NCBI GenBank assembly: GCA_019307065.1
Contig: JAFDKH010000063.1
Location: 1 to 43,273, forward strand
Length of the DNA stretch: 43,273 bases
Direction of reading: 5' to 3'
Origin: Deltaproteobacteria bacterium
GTDB taxonomy: Bacteria; Myxococcota; B64-G9
Under the pieces are notes generated by a model, which saw only the letters and a list, made by a program, of their open reading frames with translations, searched no databases and was not told where the DNA came from. Shown one piece after another: positions 7,218-14,856 of the stretch. Made by a program: the position numbers and the translations under genes. Position 1 is the first letter of the stretch; every line of letters starts with the position of its first letter.

Positions 7218-8648
7218 TTATGCTGCTTGGCGTCTTTTCCTTGAGAAATAGAAGCCAAACCCGACCGAAACTCCCATTGCCAATAACATGCCCAACCAGA
7301 AGCTCAAATTACTCCACGGCATAGACGGGCCGATATGTTCAACCTGATCGAGTGGTATGGCATAAAAAGTACCGTTGTAAGAGCCGAAATAAATCATCCA
7401 GCGTTTGTTGATTTTGGCAACCACCGGAGACGACCAATTGCTGTCACCCTGGCTGATCGCATCCCAAATTGGTGAACCGGTATAGATACTGTAGAGCAGC
7501 GAGCCGTAGCGACCCGAGATAATATGCAGACTGTGATCCCAGGCGCTGAAGATAATATTGGTCTCGCCTTTATCTACAATTGCGGGTGATGAGTAGATCG
7601 GGCCGGCAACCGGGCTGCTCCATAGCTTTTTACCGCTTTCGAGGTCGAGAGCATACAGGCGTTGGTCGAACGACCCTACCGCCACCACAACTCGCTCGGC
7701 TTGTCGATAAATAGCCGCAGAACCAGTCACCCAGTTGCCCGTCTTGAAACTCCAGATTTCGGCGCCGGTCTCGGCATTCAGACAACGCACCTTTCCGAAA
7801 TGAGAGCCAATCACGATCTTGCCCTCAAAATAGGCCGGCGAGCCCATGATCATTTCGGTCTCGCGATGAAACCACACTAGCTGGCCGGTATCGGCATTTA
7901 AAGCGCGCAGGTTGCCGTCTTGTGAGGCAACAAATATCCAACCTTTGCCGGAGATGTCCACATAGATCGGCGCCGAAACGCGGTTGTCGAGAAAGTCTGT
8001 TTGCCAGAGTTTTTTTCCGCTGCGGGCATCCAGGGCCGTCAGGCCGCTGGCTTGAAGGTTGTTACTAAGTGACTTATCCCATACCCAATGCCCGACAAAA
8101 ACGGCAGCCTGGCCTTTTACTCGACCAACAACGGGCGCCGACAAACGGGCTCCGCCAAGAGTAGGCCGGTAGGCCTCGACCTCCGAAGACCATTGCCGAC
8201 TACCCAACTCTGCGTCCAGGCCGTAGACCAGGCGATCACTCGAGGCAACAAAAATCCACTGGCGATCTTGATCGTGCCAGATAACCGGCGCCCCATAGAC
8301 ACCGGCCCCGGTCGTGTAACGCCATATTTTTTTTCCGGTGCAAGCATCCAGAAGGTAGACGTTTCGATCATAGCTGCCGACGGCCACAACTACCCGGCCG
8401 GCAACCAGGCCTACGGCAGCCGAAGACCAGACCGACATGCCGGGTTGATAGCCCCAGACATGACTAGATGTTTCAAAAGTCCATGAGGCCGGAAGCACTT
8501 GCGGATTGGTCGTGATCCGAGTAGCAGCAGTGTTGGCAGAATCATGCCGGCTGGATGGCCAATCCCCGGCCAGAGCCGGGAGCCCAACCAACAACATCAC
8601 GACCGGGAGCAACCCCGGGCTACTCGCGATGCACTTTCTTCCAGACAT
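7218..8648 (-). CDS. PQQ-type beta-propeller protein, membrane-anchored
   Basis: About 476 residues from the ATG at 8648, chosen because GAGGTGG lies just before it; earlier in-frame starts lengthen it slightly. It has a Sec signal (LLPVVMLLVGLPALA), then repeated propeller blades with the PQQ-like signature (LDACTGKKIWRYTTGAGVYG, LDARSGKKLW, LNAETGAEIWSFKTG, LDLESGKKLWSSPV), and a C-terminal helix followed by SRKRRQAA. The propeller should lie in the periplasm, tethered to the inner membrane. Some family members bind PQQ, but most with this pattern (for example BamB-like) are scaffolds, so a cofactor is not implied. It overlaps the polyferredoxin gene by 29 bases and precedes the NapH-like gene by 49. 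Confidence 0.85.
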   Translation of the reverse strand: MSGRKCIASSPGLLPVVMLLVGLPALAGDWPSSRHDSANTAATRITTNPQVLPASWTFETSSHVWGYQPGMSVWSSAAVGLVAGRVVVAVGSYDRNVYLLDACTGKKIWRYTTGAGVYGAPVIWHDQDRQWIFVASSDRLVYGLDAELGSRQWSSEVEAYRPTLGGARLSAPVVGRVKGQAAVFVGHWVWDKSLSNNLQASGLTALDARSGKKLWQTDFLDNRVSAPIYVDISGKGWIFVASQDGNLRALNADTGQLVWFHRETEMIMGSPAYFEGKIVIGSHFGKVRCLNAETGAEIWSFKTGNWVTGSAAIYRQAERVVVAVGSFDQRLYALDLESGKKLWSSPVAGPIYSSPAIVDKGETNIIFSAWDHSLHIISGRYGSLLYSIYTGSPIWDAISQGDSNWSSPVVAKINKRWMIYFGSYNGTFYAIPLDQVEHIGPSMPWSNLSFWLGMLLAMGVSVGFGFYFSRKRRQAA

Positions 8649-9651
8649 CGACCACCTCGAGCGCATTCTCCGGGCAACTATCAACACAGGCCAGACAAAA
8701 TTGGCATTCGGATACGTTGACCTTTCCTTTACGAATGGCTTGTACCCGACAAGAATTGCTACACTTGCCGCACTGATTACATTCTTGAGTGGGTTTGATT
8801 TGCAAGCGCGAGACCCTGTGCAGGCAGCCCATCAGATAACCCCAGGGGCAGATATAGCGGCACCAGGCGCAACTGATGAAAAACGAGGCAACCACCAGCA
8901 CCAGGGTAGTCAGGGCCGAGGCCGGGTCACGCACATCGGCAAAAGCAAAGTGTACCGGAGATATGATAGAAGTTTTCAGCAAGGCAGATATGACAATCAC
9001 CGCAAAGCTTACCGCGCGTAAAGCGCGAATAGCCCGATCGTCCAGTGACCTGCTCAGGATCAAAAAAGTCAGAAATATCAAAGAGGCTGCCCAATAAAGA
9101 CTGGCATCTTCCACGAAAAAATGTTTGACGGTTCCCAGCCAGTAAACCCACATAATAAACCCGATGAAAAACAACCCGACTAAAATCAAGTTGAATCCGG
9201 TCAGCTTGACTTGATGCTTGAACGGCTTCTTTGGAAAAAACAATTTCTTCAGATATTTCCTGAGAATCGCAACTAATTCCTGGAATGTACCAGTCGGACA
9301 AATCCAACCGCAGAAATAAGGGCCGGTAGTCAATGAAAAAGCGACTATAACCAGAGGCAGGCTCATCCAGAAAAACGACTCGGTAAAGACGGTGCCTATC
9401 CGGCTGAATCCAACAATCGTGTTTCTTATCAAGCCGAATACACCCAGGCAGGAAAAAACGATATAGAAGAAAATAAGAACCGACACGAGCTGGACGACGT
9501 GCCTGATAATCTGGCGACGTTTACCTGCCAGCATGACAAAAAAAGTGAGCAGAAACAGAGCCAGCAGCGAAAACATTTCCACGTGACTCTCGTCGAGAGA
9601 AAAAAACGGAGTCTCGAGGGTTTTCCAAAGTGGTAAGTAATTACTCTGCAT
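8620..9651 (-). CDS. polyferredoxin-type 4Fe-4S membrane protein
   Basis: About 343 residues from the ATG at 9651, five bases after the ATPase stop; an upstream in-frame ATG at 9699 would overlap the ATPase gene. Six or so transmembrane helices carry FCGWICPTG (113-121) and CRYICPWGYL (264-273). Two C-terminal ferredoxin motifs follow: CNQCGKCSNSC (291-301, lacking the usual Pro) and CQFCLACVDSCP (316-327). Family role: electron transfer across or along the inner membrane, as in NapH/NosR/RdxA-like proteins. Its position between an oxyanion-transporter ATPase and a periplasmic PQQ-like propeller is unusual and suggests that transport or maturation of the metal is tied to a redox chain. Confidence 0.87.
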   Translation of the reverse strand: MQSNYLPLWKTLETPFFSLDESHVEMFSLLALFLLTFFVMLAGKRRQIIRHVVQLVSVLIFFYIVFSCLGVFGLIRNTIVGFSRIGTVFTESFFWMSLPLVIVAFSLTTGPYFCGWICPTGTFQELVAILRKYLKKLFFPKKPFKHQVKLTGFNLILVGLFFIGFIMWVYWLGTVKHFFVEDASLYWAASLIFLTFLILSRSLDDRAIRALRAVSFAVIVISALLKTSIISPVHFAFADVRDPASALTTLVLVVASFFISCAWCRYICPWGYLMGCLHRVSRLQIKPTQECNQCGKCSNSCRVQAIRKGKVNVSECQFCLACVDSCPENALEVVDVWKKVHRE

Positions 9652-9656
9652 GCTTG

Positions 9657-10442
9657 TCAACTCTTTGGCAGACTGCACGAACCGGGTTTTGTAAGACACT
9701 CTTGATCACATTCAAGCCCATCAAATGAACTCGTCGATACATCCAGCCCCAGAAAACGCGCCACAAACGGACAGACTGGAGAGTCCATTACATCGTCTTT
9801 CAACCCGGCCTGAATAATGCGTCCGCCCAGCATGACCGCACAGTAGTCACCCAAAAACCTGGCTTCTTCCTGGCTATGTGTTACGTGCAGAGTCGTCAAG
9901 CTCAGCTGATTGTGGATTCGTCTGAGTTCTTGCTGCAAGTCCAGACGGGTGTTGTGATCGACTTTGCTCAACGGCTCATCCAGCAGCAAGACCTCGGGCT
10001 GTGACGCCAAAGCACGGGCCAGAGCCACCTTCTGGCTTTCGCCACCGCTCAGTGAACTTACCGGCCTCGAGAGAATATCGGCAATACCTAAAATCGAAAC
10101 GAGTTCGGCGATCCGGGCGCGTCTTACGGGCTTCGGCACTCCCTGGGCCTTGAGACCGTAGCCGATATTGTCTTCTATATTGTAGTGCGGAAAAAGTGAG
10201 GCTTCCTGGAAAACCATTCCAACCTTGCGTTTTTCAGGCGGCAGGTCGGTTACATCCTTTTCTGAAATAGTTATTTTGCCGGAATCAGGTTGATCTAAAC
10301 CGGCCAGGCTACGCAGTAGCAAAGTCTTGCCGCAGCCGCTGGGGCCAAGAATAACAGCATAAGAATCCTTCTTGACCTGCAGCTGAATATCCCTGAGGGC
10401 AAAATCACCGAAGTTGCTGCTGAGCCCCTCAACCGCGATCAC
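9657..10442 (-). CDS. ABC transporter ATPase, WtpC/ModC type
   Basis: 261 residues from a GTG at 10442 that overlaps the permease stop (GTGA) and has AGGAGG just upstream; a longer ATG start at 10526 would overlap the permease by 88 bases. Walker A GPSGCGKT (33-40), Q-loop MVFQE, signature LSGGESQKVALARAL (131-145), Walker B VLLLDEP (151-157) and the switch His in THSQEEA are intact. It most resembles molybdate/tungstate and sulfate importer ATPases, but it lacks the C-terminal MOP/TOBE domain of ModC. Instead it ends in an unusual Cys-rich tail (LECDQECLTKPGSC). It powers the permease encoded directly before it; the likely binding protein is encoded at 3897. Confidence 0.9.
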   Translation of the reverse strand: MIAVEGLSSNFGDFALRDIQLQVKKDSYAVILGPSGCGKTLLLRSLAGLDQPDSGKITISEKDVTDLPPEKRKVGMVFQEASLFPHYNIEDNIGYGLKAQGVPKPVRRARIAELVSILGIADILSRPVSSLSGGESQKVALARALASQPEVLLLDEPLSKVDHNTRLDLQQELRRIHNQLSLTTLHVTHSQEEARFLGDYCAVMLGGRIIQAGLKDDVMDSPVCPFVARFLGLDVSTSSFDGLECDQECLTKPGSCSLPKS

Positions 10443-11695
10443 CGCTGCCTCCTCTTCCTGGACTTTCCAAAACCGCTCGGCAACAAGGTCTTGCCGAAAT
10501 GGAATACCACAAAAATCCACAGACAAATAATGAGCAACAGCACGGCAATTGGACGGCTTTCGGCTATTCCGGCCTTTTGAAACTCGTTGTGAACCAGGAC
10601 CGGAGCAGTTAAAGGATGGCCGGCAAAAAGAATGATTGCGCCAAACTCGCTAATTGCCCGGGCCCAGGCCAAGATCATTCCGGTTACAATACCCCGCGAG
10701 GCCAACGGCAAAGAGACTCGCCAAAAAGTCTTGGCCGAACTCGCCCCGAGAGTTCTCGAAACGTCCTCTAGGTGACCGGGAACTCCCTCAAAAGCAGTCA
10801 TGGCGGTCTTGATCAAAAAAGGACAAGCTACAAACACCTGGGCGATAATGATACCGGCAAAACGGCCGGCGACGGTCAACCCGAGATCGTCCAGGGTCTC
10901 GCCCAGCGGACTGCCCGGCCCCAGCATAACCAACAGGGCGATACCGACAACCGATTGGGGTACCAGAATCGGTAAATCGATCAGAGATTCGATCAGGCCC
11001 TTGCCCCGAAACTCACTGCGGACCAGGGCATAGGCCAGGGGAATTCCCCAGACCGCGATGATTAAAGTCGCAATCGCAGAAGAAGCCAGGCTTACCCAAA
11101 TCGCCTGCCGAACATCACTACGCGAAAAGACAAACTCGAGGGTTTTCGGCGAATCTTGAATAAGCAAGTGCACCAGGGGCAACAGGACAAGAGCCAGAGC
11201 AACCAGGCCGACGGCCAGACAAGCCACCTTGAACCAGGCCGCTCCCGATTTGTGAACTTTCCAAACCGCCCAGAAAGCCAATGTCAGGGGCGCGAAAGTC
11301 TCGAAAGCATAGGGCTGAAAAACAACGTAACTGAGAACAAAGATAACGAAGATTCCCAAAAGAACCGGAACACGAAATACGCTGGCATACAGAATGATCA
11401 GCAAGATGAACAAGGATTGGCGCTCCAGCAATACCAATACCAACAAGAACAGAAGCATGTAGCCCAGGGCAAACAGGCCGATACTGATGTTGCTGCCGTC
11501 CCGGAGCACCAGCCAGGCGCAGTACAAAACGTAGAGATTAGAGGCAAACAGCACTATGTTGGTTGACAGAGCAAGCGGCGAGCCGGGCAAAAGCCCGATG
11601 AGCAGGTGCATACAACCCAAGAGAGCTGCAGCCACCAGGCTTTTTACAAAGGATGGAAACAAGGAGCCCTTGGTATTCGGCGAGTGTCCTATCAA
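10439..11695 (-). CDS. WtpB/ModB-like permease with an extra N-terminal membrane domain
   Basis: 418 residues. The C-terminal part (about 153-418) is a binding-protein-dependent permease: LPILVPQSVVGIALL and the EAA-type loop SRTLGASSAKTFWRVSLPLA followed by ISEFGAIILFAG match ModB/WtpB/CysT. Normal family members are about 225-280 residues. Here roughly 150 residues with four or five additional helices (20-140) precede the core and resemble no transporter part I know. The start is a TTG at 11695 with a weak upstream AAGGAT, so the exact N-terminus is uncertain, but the hydrophobic extension is in frame and uninterrupted. It lies 32 bases after the DUF6599-like lipoprotein gene and overlaps the ATPase gene by four bases. 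Confidence 0.86.
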   Translation of the reverse strand: MIGHSPNTKGSLFPSFVKSLVAAALLGCMHLLIGLLPGSPLALSTNIVLFASNLYVLYCAWLVLRDGSNISIGLFALGYMLLFLLVLVLLERQSLFILLIILYASVFRVPVLLGIFVIFVLSYVVFQPYAFETFAPLTLAFWAVWKVHKSGAAWFKVACLAVGLVALALVLLPLVHLLIQDSPKTLEFVFSRSDVRQAIWVSLASSAIATLIIAVWGIPLAYALVRSEFRGKGLIESLIDLPILVPQSVVGIALLVMLGPGSPLGETLDDLGLTVAGRFAGIIIAQVFVACPFLIKTAMTAFEGVPGHLEDVSRTLGASSAKTFWRVSLPLASRGIVTGMILAWARAISEFGAIILFAGHPLTAPVLVHNEFQKAGIAESRPIAVLLLIICLWIFVVFHFGKTLLPSGFGKSRKRRQR

Positions 11696-11727
11696 GTTGG
11701 TCAGTTAATCCTTGGCGGGTTAAAAAG

Positions 11728-12309
11728 CTAGGGAATTTTGTTCAAAACGGCAGCGGTGAACTCTTTTATTGCATCCTCGCAGCCGTCGTCACATTCAGGT
11801 ATCAAAATAAGCTCGACGAAATACTTGTCTTTGGTCGCATGGGTCTCCCAATAGGAAGGAGTACTTCCAATGCGGGCAGAGGTCTCGCCGGCAGCCAGAG
11901 GAATATCGGTCCATTGGAGTTTGGTGCTGAATGTGTCATAGACCTCTTGGTTCGTCGCCGGGGTGCTCATTTCATTGATGTGCAGATCGAGCTTCCAGGT
12001 GTCTTTCTTATAGGCCTCTCTTCCTATGGCGACCCAGCCGCCGGTCGCAACAAAGTCGCTAATCGCCCCGTTGATCCAGTCATCGGCGCAGTCTTCGGTA
12101 TCGCCGGCCTCTCTTATAATACAGTCGGCAGTCTGCGGGCCGGGTTGATTTCTTTCCGCATCGAGATCTTCTTCCCAGCCAACCACCTCATTGCTCAACG
12201 GAATCATATCCGAAAGTGTAACGACGGGATCACCCGAAGAACTACAGCCAGTCGCTAAAACAAATATAGGTGCAAAAATACACATCAGAAAAGCGCACTT
12301 TCTTTTCAT
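11728..12309 (-). CDS. DUF6599-like lipoprotein
   Basis: 193 residues with lipobox LATGC (18-22), preceded by AAGGAGA and then ATG at 12309. Residues 79-117 align with the DUF6599 signature of the two other copies: WINGAISDF, then GW, then 32 residues after ING the stretch LHINEMSTPATNQEVYDTF. The equivalent parts are INGAAPVY and INDMGTPEQARDIFD in the 17708 protein, and MNGGAELY and YRMGSDVDAYGIY in the 3003 protein. A KDKYFVELIL strand follows at the same place as GRFYVELNI in the giant protein. Cys63, Cys74 and the pair in ECDDGC could form disulfides. Function unknown. The placement directly upstream of the permease mirrors DUF6599 placed directly upstream of WtpA on the other strand. 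Confidence 0.75.
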   Translation of the reverse strand: MKRKCAFLMCIFAPIFVLATGCSSSGDPVVTLSDMIPLSNEVVGWEEDLDAERNQPGPQTADCIIREAGDTEDCADDWINGAISDFVATGGWVAIGREAYKKDTWKLDLHINEMSTPATNQEVYDTFSTKLQWTDIPLAAGETSARIGSTPSYWETHATKDKYFVELILIPECDDGCEDAIKEFTAAVLNKIP

Positions 12310-12353
12310 TTCCGTCTCCTTGTTACGTTGCTGTATTTGTATTGGCCGGCAAG

Positions 12354-13631
12354 CTAGCTGGCCGGAGTGACAGTCAGGTTAGTTGGCGCCTTGGGGGCAA
12401 CATCGTCCTGGACAACTTCTTCGTCGAGGAATGATACGATTCCGGTTCCGTCCGGACCGCCCCTTCTTTCGTGGACTACCAGTTGTAACATATAGCTGGC
12501 AATCAATTCGCTGGTCCAATTCGCATCATTAGTTGTGCCATCCCCGGTGTAGGGCATTAGAAATTCTGCGGCGTAATCATTTTGCTCGCCGAGTAAGGCC
12601 AGGGCGGCCGCACACACAAAGCGAACAATGATCTCTTCACCACCGTCAGCCCGGCAGCTTTCGACATCGGCTTCGTAATCCTCATCGAGGATCAGCAGGG
12701 CGGATTTGGCCATTCGTCCCAGGCTCGAGTTGTCGGTCCCCAGGGCGGTTATGTCGCTGATCAAACCCGCGTTGCCTTGTCCCATCTCTCCGTAGGCGGC
12801 AAGAAAAGCTGACATGCCTCTGACATAATAATTTTCACCGCCATCGCCTACCCGATCGGTAAAATAGGCAATCACCGTACTTCGATTGGGACTGGTACAA
12901 CCGCGATGCCTCAATCGAATGGCAATAGCCTGTCCGGCTCGCAATCCCTGCTGTTTCGGCTGGTTGTATTCCCCCGGCGCCCCAAAAAACTGGCCATACC
13001 AGTCATTGAGTTCGGAAACTCCATCTAGTTCACAATCGCCGCAGCCCAGGGTGCTGTAAACATCCCAGTTCATCTCGGCAGATTGTCCGGCGCCGCCTTC
13101 GGCATAAGTCCTGACTTCGGCTGCACTCGGGGTTTCATAAACCTGTCGGCTGGCACTCGAACTGTCTAAGTAAGACTGCCAATCATTATTGAAATAAGCC
13201 CCGGAAACATTAATGGCTACTTCCAGATCGAGGGTATCGACACTGTTATCGCTGCCGCTGTTGCGGGTAATATCCAGAAAAAAGACGGCATCCTGACCGG
13301 CGTATATCCGCTTGCCTTCTGCATCTGATTCACAATTTTGCACAGGCGAGTCGGAGATCCTGCAGTCAACCGTTAGATCGCCCGGTGGATTGGCGCGCAG
13401 CTTTATATAGCGTATCGTATAAGGGAAATTATTCCTGACCCTGACCGTCAAAGACCCGCTAGCCCCCACGGCCACGTCAATCGTGTCCCGCTCGGGCTTG
13501 ACCACTATCTTGGAATAAGAATTGAACACATTGCTACACCAGTGGGCCTCTACCGTTGATGAGGTGAAAAACAATGCGCATAAAAACCACAGAGCGGCAA
13601 AGCCCTTGATCTGCGAGAATCCAATATTCAT
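12354..13631 (-). CDS. secreted protein of unknown family ending at an FN3-like linker
   Basis: 425 residues. A signal peptide (about 1-29) ends at VEAHWCSNVF. Residues 35-165 show a beta-sandwich of the NEW3 kind (LTVRVRNNFPYTIRYIKLRA). The middle holds CGDCELDGVSELNDWYGQFFG and CTSPNRSTVIAYF, and the rest is helical, repeat-like sequence (MAKSALLILDEDYEADVESC, FVCAAALALLGEQ). It stops at PKAPTNLTVTPAS, which is how the first strand of a fibronectin type III domain normally begins, so the protein may have lost a C-terminal FN3 and sorting tail. The ribosome site AAGGAGATA is strong. It is first in the run that continues with the DUF6599-like lipoprotein 44 bases downstream. Function unknown. 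Confidence 0.75.
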   Translation of the reverse strand: MNIGFSQIKGFAALWFLCALFFTSSTVEAHWCSNVFNSYSKIVVKPERDTIDVAVGASGSLTVRVRNNFPYTIRYIKLRANPPGDLTVDCRISDSPVQNCESDAEGKRIYAGQDAVFFLDITRNSGSDNSVDTLDLEVAINVSGAYFNNDWQSYLDSSSASRQVYETPSAAEVRTYAEGGAGQSAEMNWDVYSTLGCGDCELDGVSELNDWYGQFFGAPGEYNQPKQQGLRAGQAIAIRLRHRGCTSPNRSTVIAYFTDRVGDGGENYYVRGMSAFLAAYGEMGQGNAGLISDITALGTDNSSLGRMAKSALLILDEDYEADVESCRADGGEEIIVRFVCAAALALLGEQNDYAAEFLMPYTGDGTTNDANWTSELIASYMLQLVVHERRGGPDGTGIVSFLDEEVVQDDVAPKAPTNLTVTPAS

Positions 13632-13685
13632 TGTTTGCCTATCTCCTTGATTTTGGCCAAAGAAGTTATTGTCTCAACTAAAGTA

Positions 13686-13714
13686 TTTTCGACTTTATTG
13701 CCTAAACTGTCAAG
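13686..13714 (-). promoter_or_regulatory. predicted promoter of the minus-strand transporter/redox run
   Basis: TTGACA (13714-13709), a 17-base spacer and GAAAAT (13691-13686) lie 54 bases upstream of the ATG at 13631. The -35 is a perfect match and the -10 matches at four of six positions. Confidence 0.4.
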
Positions 13715-13744
13715 TGCACTTAATGAAGAGAAAAGACGGATGAC

Positions 13745-13774
13745 TTGAACAAATCGGCCTTTCCAGTGTAATCT
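13745..13774 (+). promoter_or_regulatory. predicted promoter of DUF362 copy 2
   Basis: TTGAAC (13745-13750), an 18-base spacer and TAATCT (13769-13774) precede the ATG at 13790 and a GAGG ribosome site. The -10 with its next two bases (TAATCTTA) is identical to that before DUF362 copy 1. Confidence 0.35.
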
Positions 13775-13789
13775 TACCTGAGGCGCATA

Positions 13790-14836
13790 ATGAAAGACGA
13801 CATCAAGAAAAAGATAAACCGGCGAAAATTCATCAAAATAGTTGGTGGCAGCACAATTTGCCTGGGGGCTGCAACTTGTCTGCCGCACGTAGAAGGTGAC
13901 TGGAGTTCCTGTGAAGATCGGGAGCTGGTCGAGGACCTGATGCCTGCCTCACACCGGGTGGTCGAGGTGTCCTCGGCCAATGCAGTTTACGAACAGGATA
14001 ACAAAAAAATAATCGTCGAAGAGGTTGTAATCGAGATGTTCAGGGCCGGCCTGCTGGCCTTGAAGGATCAGACCACATTGGCCGGGGCCTGGAATGCGGT
14101 CATGCCCGAGCGGCAGGCCGGCGAAAAAGTCGCTTTGAAAGCAAATACCCTGAGCCCCTATGTACCGACTTCGCCCGAACTTCTGGGGGCAATCGTCGGC
14201 TCCTTGACTGACGGGCCTCAGATACCGGCCGCTGACATATTTGTTTGGGATCGCAGAGTAGACGAGCTGGAGTCCGTGGATATCGTGCCGGCCCGCCTGG
14301 GAGTCGAGTGCCTTGGGACCATAAAGTCTACCAGTGATCTTAGCGGGCCGGGCTACGAAATCGAGCCGGCCTGTCTGTCGGGCCGCAAGATATACTTTTC
14401 GAAGATATTGACCAACGGCCTGGATCATCTGATCAATGTTTCGGTGATGAAAAACCATCTTGCATCCGGTTTTACCGGCTGTCTCAAGAACCACTATGGC
14501 TCGTTTTCGCAACCCGCCAAATTTCACGAAGGCTGCGAAAATCACATTGCTATTCTGAACAGCCTGCCCGAGGTGGCCAGCGTGTCCCGGCTGCACATCA
14601 TGGATGCGCTAATCGGTGTCTGCATGGGTAATACACATGAGCCTTCCGACTGCACACCCGCGCGTTTATTGTTGTCCTTTGACCCGGTGGCAATCGACTC
14701 GCGCGGGCTCGAAGTCCGGGACGAAATGCGGGCAGAAGCCGGAATGGGGGCCGGACTGCCGGCCGGCTACCTGGCCAAAGCCGCCGAGCTCGGCCTGGGT
14801 ATAACCGAGTTCGAACTGGTCACACTAACCATTTAG
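13790..14836 (+). CDS. Tat-exported DUF362 protein (copy 2)
   Basis: 348 residues. A twin-arginine signal (KINRRKFIKIVGG, from residue 9) is followed by a hydrophobic stretch ending near ATCLPHVEG; the Cys there could be lipidated, but the preceding residues are not a standard lipobox. The DUF362 core shows KNHLASGFTGCLKNHYG (about 221-237), the strongest form of the family motif among the three copies, and later FDPVAIDSRGLE. It is longer than copies 1 and 3, with an insert before the motif. It is divergent from the DUF6599-like lipoprotein run (11728-13631) across a 158-base intergenic region holding predicted promoters in both directions. The double-cubane-type gene converges on it with a 20-base gap. 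Confidence 0.87.
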   Translation: MKDDIKKKINRRKFIKIVGGSTICLGAATCLPHVEGDWSSCEDRELVEDLMPASHRVVEVSSANAVYEQDNKKIIVEEVVIEMFRAGLLALKDQTTLAGAWNAVMPERQAGEKVALKANTLSPYVPTSPELLGAIVGSLTDGPQIPAADIFVWDRRVDELESVDIVPARLGVECLGTIKSTSDLSGPGYEIEPACLSGRKIYFSKILTNGLDHLINVSVMKNHLASGFTGCLKNHYGSFSQPAKFHEGCENHIAILNSLPEVASVSRLHIMDALIGVCMGNTHEPSDCTPARLLLSFDPVAIDSRGLEVRDEMRAEAGMGAGLPAGYLAKAAELGLGITEFELVTLTI

Positions 14837-14856
14837 ACAATTTCGCTATTATCCGC

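Noticed and set aside
9657..10526. Longer ATPase start at the ATG at 10526
   Set aside because: It would overlap the permease by 88 bases and add a non-homologous N-terminus, whereas the GTG at 10442 overlaps the permease stop as GTGA and has AGGAGG upstream.
12310..12356. Read-through of the stop of the 425-residue protein into an FN3 continuation
   Set aside because: Translating past the TAG gives LAGQYKYSNVTRRRK and another stop, not FN3 sequence, so a simple nonsense mutation does not explain the abrupt end.
13949..14596. Long minus-strand frame inside DUF362 copy 2
   Set aside because: It is antisense to a well-recognised Tat/DUF362 protein and has no family features or ribosome site.
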